From: an uncultured Erysipelotrichaceae bacterium
GTDB taxonomy: Bacteria; Bacillota_I; Bacilli_A; Erysipelotrichales; Erysipelotrichaceae
Length of the DNA: 36,140 nt
Assembly (NCBI GenBank): GCA_902761625.1
Contig: CACWLH010000019.1
Location: 1-36,140 of the forward strand
Direction of reading: 5' to 3'
The translations under genes were made by a program, and so were the position numbers. This document shows, piece by piece, positions 30,882 through 36,140 of this stretch (positions are counted from its first letter, which is position 1; each line of letters opens with the position of its first letter). Below the pieces are notes generated by a model. The model was not told the DNA's origin. It saw only the letters and a list, made by a program, of their open reading frames with translations, and did no database searches.

Positions 30882-31484
30882 ATGGATCTCAATCAGTTCA
30901 GCTGGACACGCAGCCCCAAATCATTCTCAATCAAGGAAAACAGAGTCATCATTGAAACGCTGCCGCATACAGATTTATGGCAGAGAACGTATTATCATTT
31001 CCGCAATGACAATGCGCCTGTGTTCCAGATGGAAACCGATGAAAAGTACTTCAGCTTTTCTGTAAAGACCGATTTCACACAGAGTCATCATCGTTTTGAC
31101 CAGTGCGGAGTTGTCATGTATCTGGATTCCGAAAACTGGATCAAGGGCTCGGTGGAATATGAAAATGAATCCTTCCAGCATCTTGGAAGTGTGGTGACAA
31201 ACCATGGCTATTCCGACTGGGCAACCACGGAAATCCCCGCATCGTGCAAAGTCATGTGGTACCGCTTCTCCAGAAGAGAGGATGATTACCGTATCGAATG
31301 TTCCAATGACGGCAAAGTCTGGAAACAGATGCGGATTGCCCATATGCACGAAGGCGGCGGAACAATCCGCTTCGGTATCTATGCATGTTCGCCGGAGGAT
31401 TCCTCCTTTACCGCTGAATTCAGCGATTTCGCACTGACTGAATGCGCATGGCTTGCCCATGACGGCCAGCAGCCTGATGAATGA
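30882..31484 (+). CDS. DUF1349 (concanavalin-like) protein
   Basis: A 200-residue protein of the DUF1349 family, a lectin-like beta-sandwich. Visible blocks are MDLNQFSWTRSPKSFSI, FHRFDQCGVVMYLDSENWIKGS-type strands (here TQSHHRFDQCGVV and MYLDSENWIKGSVEYENE), WYRFSRREDDYRIECSNDG and IRFGIYACSPEDSSF. The family is often linked to sugar metabolism genes, but its activity is not established. No signal peptide is visible. The start ATG 30882 follows AAAGGAA, and the spacing to the GH13 gene indicates one transcript. A bidirectional terminator closes the operon. Confidence 0.85.
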   Translation: MDLNQFSWTRSPKSFSIKENRVIIETLPHTDLWQRTYYHFRNDNAPVFQMETDEKYFSFSVKTDFTQSHHRFDQCGVVMYLDSENWIKGSVEYENESFQHLGSVVTNHGYSDWATTEIPASCKVMWYRFSRREDDYRIECSNDGKVWKQMRIAHMHEGGGTIRFGIYACSPEDSSFTAEFSDFALTECAWLAHDGQQPDE

Positions 31485-31512
31485 TCAGGTCTGACAATCA
31501 TAAAAACAAAGC

Positions 31513-31535
31513 AAGAGCAGCCGGCGGCTGCTCTT
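31513..31535. terminator. Bidirectional terminator between convergent genes
   Basis: AAGAGCAGCC (31513-31522) pairs perfectly with GGCTGCTCTT (31526-31535) around a 3-base loop. Pyrimidine-rich, T-containing tails follow on both strands. It separates the GH13/DUF1349 operon from the convergent phosphatase gene. Confidence 0.85.
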
Positions 31536-31559
31536 TGACTTTCATATATTCATTGTTTT

Positions 31560-32792
31560 TTACTTGAGAATCTTCGCTTTGAAGGCTGCAATATCTTCTT
31601 CGCTCATTCCCGCATTCAGAAGATATTTCTCAGCCGCTGCCGCAAGGTCTGCGGTTTTCAGAGCCTCTTCATCCACTCCTGTCACATACTTCATCATGGC
31701 AATCAGATTTCTTTTCAGAATGACGTCATAGCGGGCGGGATCCTTCTCTTTGGTGATCTCGTAATAGTTGTCATAGGTGATCATATAATCATCGACAATG
31801 GCCTGGTAATCGCTGCCTGCCAGCATTTCCACCAGCATGCATACAAAGCCGGTACGGTCCTTGCCTTCGGTGCAATGGATCAGATACGGTGTTTCAAGCT
31901 TTGAAAGATCCGCGAATCCCTTTGCCGTCTTGGCGGCAAATTCCTCCGAATAGAAATTCATGTTCAGACCGATCGGCAGAACCTTTCCGTCTTCATATAG
32001 TGAAAGGAAATAAGGGGAGTCGAAATCATCCGCATTGATATAGCGTTCAATCTTGACTTCGGTATCAGCCAGATCCAGGATCGCATTCACGCCTGCCTGC
32101 TCAATCAGATCATTCACATATGGTGCACGCTTGTGCTGATTGTCGCAGGGGGAAGCGGAGCGGTATATCACATTCTCTTTGAGACTGCCCATATTGACGG
32201 CACGGAAATTGGCAAATACCTCATCACTGGGGAACTGGTCTCGCTCATCCTTGTAATGAATGTCGCTGGCCTCTTCAATGTCCAGGTATTTTCCTTTTTC
32301 ATGAAGATAAACCGAAGCGGTGTCATGTTCCTCAAGTTCCGCATTCAGCCATAAGCCAGTATCCGGTGTTGCCTCTTTTTGTGCACCGATTTTCAGATTC
32401 GCGGTATCCCATAAATCCTGTCCGTAGTTGACGGTTGCCTTGATGTAATCATAGCCGGGATAGCCGATCAGAAGCGCATTGCCCGGATCCACGTAATAAC
32501 CGTTGTAATAGGGAATATCATCCAGTCTGTATCCGTTGGAGAAGACAACATCCACACTGTCGCCATATTCAAATCCCAGGGCATTGAAATCATCAATGGT
32601 CATTTCGATATATACGCCGCCGAATTCCGTTTCGTGCACAATCGGATAATCGCTGATGGCAATCGGTTCGGGTGTTACGGCTGAGCTTTCATCCTCCGAT
32701 TCTTCAGGCTTTTCTTCTTTCTTGGTGCAGGCTGTCAGAAACAGAACCGGAATCATGGATGCTATCATGATTCTTTTCGTATTATTGTTCAT
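31560..32792 (-). CDS. Lipoprotein tyrosine-protein phosphatase with SAM-hydroxide-adenosyltransferase C-terminal-like domain
   Basis: A 410-residue lipoprotein. The signal peptide has lipobox LTAC (Cys22), with an acidic linker to about 45. An N-terminal beta domain at about 50-135 (FGGVYIEMTIDDF, YGDSVDVVFSNGY, YYNGYYVDPGNALLIGYPG) recalls the C-terminal barrel of SAM hydroxide adenosyltransferases. A Y_phosphatase3-type domain follows, with FRAVNMGSLKENVIYRSASP and the catalytic P-loop HCTEGKDRTG (Cys307). It should dephosphorylate phosphoproteins or phosphoinositide-like molecules outside the membrane. I chose ATG 32792 because GGAGGA lies just before it and the lipobox fits; a start ten codons upstream is less likely. 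Confidence 0.88.
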   Translation of the reverse strand: MNNNTKRIMIASMIPVLFLTACTKKEEKPEESEDESSAVTPEPIAISDYPIVHETEFGGVYIEMTIDDFNALGFEYGDSVDVVFSNGYRLDDIPYYNGYYVDPGNALLIGYPGYDYIKATVNYGQDLWDTANLKIGAQKEATPDTGLWLNAELEEHDTASVYLHEKGKYLDIEEASDIHYKDERDQFPSDEVFANFRAVNMGSLKENVIYRSASPCDNQHKRAPYVNDLIEQAGVNAILDLADTEVKIERYINADDFDSPYFLSLYEDGKVLPIGLNMNFYSEEFAAKTAKGFADLSKLETPYLIHCTEGKDRTGFVCMLVEMLAGSDYQAIVDDYMITYDNYYEITKEKDPARYDVILKRNLIAMMKYVTGVDEEALKTADLAAAAEKYLLNAGMSEEDIAAFKAKILK

Positions 32793-32820
32793 ATATTCCT
32801 CCGCATCGGTTGTTAACTTC

Positions 32821-32878
32821 ATTATAGCAACCGCGAAACCGGTTCAGTCATTAAGATCATTCTGGCATGCGTTATAAT
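32821..32878. promoter_or_regulatory. Divergent promoters with two perfect -10 elements
   Basis: TATAAT on the minus strand (32826 to 32821) serves the phosphatase gene. TATAAT on the plus strand (32873-32878) serves the methyltransferase gene. The -35 boxes are weak on both sides (for example TTAAGA 32851-32856, spacing 16, on the plus strand). Confidence 0.6.
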
Positions 32879-32930
32879 GGAATGCGGTTTATATTAAAAT
32901 CAGTGTGTAATACTGAAAGGAGTGTGCACG

Positions 32931-33566
32931 ATGCTGGATGAAAAAGGTTTTGATCTCTGGGCAAACGGTTATGACCGCGCGGTCGGTCTCAGTGATGAAT
33001 CGGATTCCTATCCGTTTGCGGGATACAGGGCTATATTGAATGATATTTACTGTAAAGTGATGAGCAGACCGGGATGCAGGGTGCTTGAAATCGGCTTCGG
33101 CACAGGCACTCTGGCAAAGAAGCTTTACGATCAGGGAATTGAGATTTACGGGCAGGATTTCTCGCAGCAGATGATCGACATCGCAAAAGAGAAGATGCCT
33201 GATGCCCATTTTTATAAAGGTGATTTCACGGATGGACTTGTCGGTCCTTTGAAACAGAGAAAATATGATTTCATCACCGCCACCTATTCACTCCATCATC
33301 TGAATGACAGTGAGAAGCTTGTCTTTCTGAAGGAACTCTATAATCATCTTGAAGAAGGCGGAATGATCATGATCGGCGATGTTGCCTTTGAAACAAGAGC
33401 CGGGCTGGAAAAACTGAGAGAACAGGAAGGGGATGCCTTTGACGATGAGGAGTTCTACTTTGCGGCAGAGGATTTCAGAGATGCTTTCCCCTCATTGCGG
33501 TTTGAGCAGAAATCCGTGTGCGGGGGAATCATCACGATTGAAAAGGAAATAAGTTATGGATACTGA
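32931..33566 (+). CDS. Class I SAM-dependent methyltransferase
   Basis: A 211-residue methyltransferase with a Rossmann fold: motif I VLEIGFGTGTLAKKL (residues about 48-62), IYGQDFSQQMIDIAKEK for the acidic residue that binds the ribose, the ITATYSLHHL motif, and LEEGGMIMIGDVAF. It resembles the small-molecule methyltransferases of the UbiE/YdhJ type; the substrate is unknown. I chose ATG 32931, eight bases after AAGGAG, over a GTG at 32922. Its end overlaps the next gene by 11 bases, so the two are coupled. It has its own TATAAT promoter, divergent from the phosphatase gene. Confidence 0.9.
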   Translation: MLDEKGFDLWANGYDRAVGLSDESDSYPFAGYRAILNDIYCKVMSRPGCRVLEIGFGTGTLAKKLYDQGIEIYGQDFSQQMIDIAKEKMPDAHFYKGDFTDGLVGPLKQRKYDFITATYSLHHLNDSEKLVFLKELYNHLEEGGMIMIGDVAFETRAGLEKLREQEGDAFDDEEFYFAAEDFRDAFPSLRFEQKSVCGGIITIEKEISYGY

Positions 33567-34452
33567 AAATAAAAGCATGCTGAGAAAGATCATGGACAAA
33601 GTGTACGGCGGGCTGGATATGAGCTGACGCAATGTCATTCTGTTTGCCATCGGCACAGCTGTTATCACAACCATATTTCTGGTTGTGCCAATCTTCAAAG
33701 ACACATCGTTTGAGCGCATGGGTGTCACATTTGAAGCCTGGATCTTCTTTGCAGTGATCATTATGGCCAATTGCAAAACACCTCTTGATTCAGCCCTGAA
33801 GACATTTGTGTTCTTCCTGATCAGCCAGCCATTGATTTATCTGTTCCAGGTGCCGTTTTCTTCAATGGGATGGGGACTGTTCGGCTATTACAGATACTGG
33901 TTCATGCTGACACTGGCAACCTTCCCGGCGGCTTATATCGGCTGGTATATCAAAAAGAAGAACTGGCTGAGTCTGTTGATTCTGCTGCCGGTGCTGTGGC
34001 TGCTGACAAGTGATTATGTCGGATGCTTCCGAAGCGCATTCAGGCATTTCCCGCATCTGATCGTGACCGCGTTCTTCTGTCTTGGCCAGGTATTGCTGTA
34101 TCTTTATACCTTCACGGAAAACCTGATCCAGAAGGCAGTGGGCTTCCTGCTTCCTCTTGCGGTGATTGTGATCATGATGCTGATCGGACCGCAGATGGAA
34201 GTCAGCGGAACGAATTACCTGCCGGATGAACTGTATCTCAGCGAGAATGCGGCAGTTGTGATGGAACAGACAGACAAAGCAAAAGTGGAAATCTCGCAAA
34301 GCGGTGAGATGCCGGTTCTCTATGTTACTGCAACGTCATTGGGTGAATATCCCTTCAGTATCGTGGATGGAGAAAAGACCTATCACTACATCCTTGTCAT
34401 CGACGAAAATGATAACGGCTCCACAAGTGTCGATATTATCCGTGCAGACTGA
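33556..34452 (+). pseudogene. Membrane protein gene interrupted by an in-frame TGA
   Basis: ATG 33556 reads MDTENKSMLRKIMDKVYGGLDMS, then TGA (33625-33627), then continues in the same frame as RNVILFAIGTAVITTIFLVVPIF to 34452. The product would be 298 residues if the TGA were read. A single G-to-A change in a TGG (Trp) codon explains it. The rest has about six membrane segments in its first two thirds and a soluble C-terminal domain (YLPDELYLSENAAVVMEQ, then TYHYILVIDENDNGS). TGA is a normal stop elsewhere in this window, so recoding is unlikely. Re-initiation at a GTG at 33685 could give a shorter protein without the N-terminus. The family is not recognised. Confidence 0.8.
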
Positions 34453-34465
34453 TCCCGGAGGTAAT

Positions 34466-34972
34466 ATGAGAGGATTTGAAAACAAGGAATACAACGTATT
34501 TGAAATGTTCAATGATGAGTGGGCTCTTGTCACGGCAGGCAGCCCGTCACATTTCAACACCTGCACCATCGCCTGGGGTTCGCTTGGCACGATCTGGGGA
34601 GGACCGCACGGCGGACGGTCAATCGTGACAGTGTATATCAATCCATCCCGCTACACATGGGAGTTCCTCAAGGAAAATGACACCTTTACCGTTTCGTTCT
34701 TCCCGGAAGAATACCGCAAGGTGTTAAGCTATCTCGGCTCCCGCAGTGGACGCGATGAGGACAAGGTGAAAGCCAGCGGGCTGACTCCGAAGGAAATCAA
34801 AGGCACCGTCACATTTGAAGAGGCCAATCTGACCTTTGTCTGTCATAAGCTCTATCAGGGTGAATTCCAGCGGGAAGGTCTTGCCGATGAGATCAATCAC
34901 GGCATCTATGCAAACTGGGATCCGCACTGGATGTTTGTCGGAGAGATCATCGAAACCGAAGATCTGCGCTGA
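34466..34972 (+). CDS. Flavin reductase-like FMN-binding protein
   Basis: A 168-residue split-barrel flavin reductase-like protein: MFNDEWALVTAGSPSHFNTCTIAWGSLGTIWGGP-type N-terminus (SHFNTCTIAWGS, then the glycine-rich loop), VYINPSRYTWEFLKEND, TVSFFPEEYRKVLSYLGSRSG and FVGEIIE at the end. These features match the 'flavin reductase family' proteins of Gram-positive gut bacteria that bind FMN and act as NAD(P)H-dependent oxidoreductases. It begins 13 bases after the interrupted membrane protein gene, with GGAGG at 34457-34461 and a rather short 4-base spacing. A terminator follows at 35004. Confidence 0.88.
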   Translation: MRGFENKEYNVFEMFNDEWALVTAGSPSHFNTCTIAWGSLGTIWGGPHGGRSIVTVYINPSRYTWEFLKENDTFTVSFFPEEYRKVLSYLGSRSGRDEDKVKASGLTPKEIKGTVTFEEANLTFVCHKLYQGEFQREGLADEINHGIYANWDPHWMFVGEIIETEDLR

Positions 34973-35003
34973 TTTGAATCATCACTGAAACATCATAACC
35001 TTC

Positions 35004-35033
35004 AGCACCGTGTGAGTATGCATGGTGCTTTTT
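35004..35033 (+). terminator. Terminator after the flavin reductase gene
   Basis: AGCACCGTG (35004-35012) pairs with CATGGTGCT (35021-35029) with one G-U pair around an 8-base loop, followed by a T run. Confidence 0.8.
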
Positions 35034-35098
35034 CTCTGGCGTTTCATGTATGATGGTAACGCGGCAAATCAATCAATACAGGGGAGGAAGTGCAATAA

Positions 35099-35974
35099 AT
35101 GAAAATGCTTTGGAAACTGAGCCGGGAGGCCATCCGCTACCGCGGTCTTTATATCATCGCAATCCTTGCCACACTTTCTCTGACCATGGTCAACCTGGCA
35201 GCGCCAAGAGTGCTTTCATCTATGACCGGCATTGTTGAGGCAGGCGTCGATGAGGCAGGGCTTCTGAAAATCAGAAACCTGACAATTATCCTGATCTTCC
35301 TTTATCTTTGCCGCATCGCATTCCGTTTCATGAGCAACTATATGGCTCATAAAGCCGCATGGTATCTGGTCGGCGATCTGCGCACCAAAGTCTATGACAA
35401 GCTTGGCCGCATGCATCTGGGCTATTTCCATGACAAGCAGACCGGCGATCTGATGAGCAGGGTGGTCAATGACACCCGTGATTTTGAACTTCTGTATGCC
35501 CGTATGATCCCCGAGACAATTACGAATATCGTCACCTTTGCGGGTGTATTGATCATACTGTTAAGCATCAACACAAAACTCGCCCTGATCACCTGCGCGT
35601 CGATTCCGTTCATTATGATTTCCGGTGTGATCTTTGCCAAAAAGGTCAGACCGTATTTCCGCATTTCACAGAAAAAGATGGGTGAGCTCAACGGCAGGCT
35701 ACAGGACAGTCTGTCCCGCATTCATGAAATCCAGTCGTTTGGCAGACAGGAATATGAAACCGGACGGATCAATGAAAAGAATTTCGATCATGTAAGGGCG
35801 ATGCTCAAGGCACTCAAAATCAGTGCCGATCAAACAGATCAGAATCGTTCGCTTTACAGGCGGATGGATAACAATATAAGGAATGCAATATATGAGGAGA
35901 AAAAGCAGGAACGCATTCCTCCCCGCACAAATCAGAGATTATGGACGGGGTCTCCTGCGTTCACTAATGAATGA
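35099..35974 (+). pseudogene. Truncated ABC exporter (membrane domain without ATPase)
   Basis: The first 243 residues (to about base 35827) match the membrane domain of a type IV ABC exporter. They include MLWKLSREAIRYRGLYIIAI, AHKAAWYLVGDLRTKVYDKL, FHDKQTGDLMSRVVNDTRDFE and GRLQDSLSRIHEIQSFGRQEYE, and end HVRAMLKALKISA. Members of the family continue with two more membrane helices and a ~240-residue ATPase, about 580 residues in all. Here the sequence changes abruptly to unrelated polar residues (DQTDQNRSLYRRMDNN onward) and stops at 35974. No Walker motifs follow, so the 3' half has been lost or replaced. The start ATG is preceded by GGGGAGGAAG. Confidence 0.8.
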
Positions 35975-35996
35975 AATCCTGAAGGAAAATGAATAA
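35892..35996 (+). other. Possible 34-codon ORF and hairpin at the broken ABC junction
   Basis: ATG 35892, eight bases after AAGGA, begins a short reading frame of basic residues (MRRKSRNAFLPAQ) ending LRSLMNEILKENE at 35996. The same bases form an imperfect hairpin: GAACGCA 35909-35915 with TGCGTTC 35956-35962, and CCCCG 35921-35925 with CGGGG 35946-35950. It may be the remnant of whatever replaced the ABC gene's 3' half. Neither reading is secure. Confidence 0.25.
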
Positions 35997-36002
35997 TTCA
36001 TA

Positions 36003-36030
36003 TTCATATGAAGTGTCATTTGTCTATAAT
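36003..36030 (+). promoter_or_regulatory. Probable promoter of the last gene
   Basis: TTCATA (36003-36008) and a perfect TATAAT (36025-36030), spacing 16, lie 26 bases before the ATG at 36057. Confidence 0.5.
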
Positions 36031-36056
36031 TAACCTTGCATGAATTCGGAGCGGAT

Positions 36057-36140
36057 ATGAAGAATAACAAAAACAACAAGAAACGGATCTTTGCGATCGT
36101 AATCATCACCATGATCATTGCAGGTATGGTCGGAAGTCTG
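36057..36140 (+). CDS. Start of an unidentified membrane or exported protein (partial)
   Basis: Only 28 codons are in the window. After a basic N-terminus (MKNNKNNKKR) comes a hydrophobic stretch (IFAIVIITMIIAGMVGSL), as in a signal anchor. The ATG lies behind CGGAGCGG and a TATAAT promoter. The rest lies outside the window, so no family can be assigned. Confidence 0.65.
   Translation, partial: MKNNKNNKKRIFAIVIITMIIAGMVGSL

Noticed and set aside
33625..33627. TGA as selenocysteine or as Trp under an altered code
   Set aside because: No selenoprotein family or flanking redox motif is present, no clear SECIS-like hairpin was seen just downstream, and many intact genes here end in TGA.
1..36140. 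CRISPR arrays, tRNA/rRNA genes, integrases, transposases or phage modules
   Set aside because: No regularly spaced repeats, cloverleaf-like or rRNA-like segments, or recognisable recombinase motifs were seen on reading both strands.

Overview
The window is chromosomal DNA of a low-to-moderate GC Gram-positive bacterium (Bacillota). I infer the Erysipelotrichaceae or a close relative. The reasons are strong AGGAGG-type ribosome binding sites, sigma-A-like promoters, many lipoproteins with [LS]-[AST]-[GAS]-C lipoboxes, and the gene families present. TGA is used as a normal stop by many intact genes here. I saw no rRNA, tRNA, CRISPR array, complete insertion sequence or phage module. No stretch longer than 300 bases lacks a gene.

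Layout. (a) 1-2808: the end of an aldo/keto reductase gene, then a MarR regulator with a superimposed promoter/operator/ribosome binding site. It is translationally coupled to two radical-SAM proteins resembling the 'radical SAM mobile pair' A and B. (b) 2847-9751: a TetR gene with two operators, followed without any clear terminator by a redox operon. The operon holds a broken aldo/keto reductase, a flavin reductase-like protein, an amidohydrolase, an exported flavodoxin lipoprotein, two FMN-reductase-like flavoproteins, an exported DUF362 lipoprotein and an ArsP-type permease. (c) 9782-12803: an unrecognised protein with a probable 3' frameshift, then an ABC transporter pair followed by a regulator that joins an XRE helix-turn-helix to an AbrB domain. 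A 45-bp dyad lies in front of the ABC genes. (d) 12852-15776: a frameshifted nitroreductase, a PhzF-family protein and a PepD-type dipeptidase.

(e) 15909-20748: a sugar unit made of a GPH-type symporter and, convergent with it, a GH31 glycosidase and a type-B carboxylesterase. The symporter and glycosidase stop codons overlap. (f) 20938-25569: two adjacent lipoprotein genes that share a duplicated 5' region, one of them a large papain-like protease, then a small coiled-coil protein and a membrane-anchored alpha/beta hydrolase. (g) 25735-29021: a zinc-ribbon membrane protein and a fusion of a TauE/SafE transporter with a phytol/dolichol-kinase-like domain. (h) 29165-32792: a GH13 glucosidase with a DUF1349 protein, convergent with a lipoprotein tyrosine phosphatase. 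(i) 32931-36140: a methyltransferase, a membrane protein interrupted by TGA, a flavin reductase, a truncated ABC exporter and the start of a further gene.

Themes. Flavin and redox proteins recur: two flavin reductase-like proteins, three flavodoxin-fold proteins, a nitroreductase and two aldo/keto reductases. At least five genes carry a disruption (deletion, single-base frameshift, nonsense codon or truncation), so either this locus is decaying or the assembly contains errors. The most interesting candidates for new biology are the MarR-controlled radical-SAM pair, the exported flavodoxin/DUF362/permease group, and the TauE-kinase fusion.
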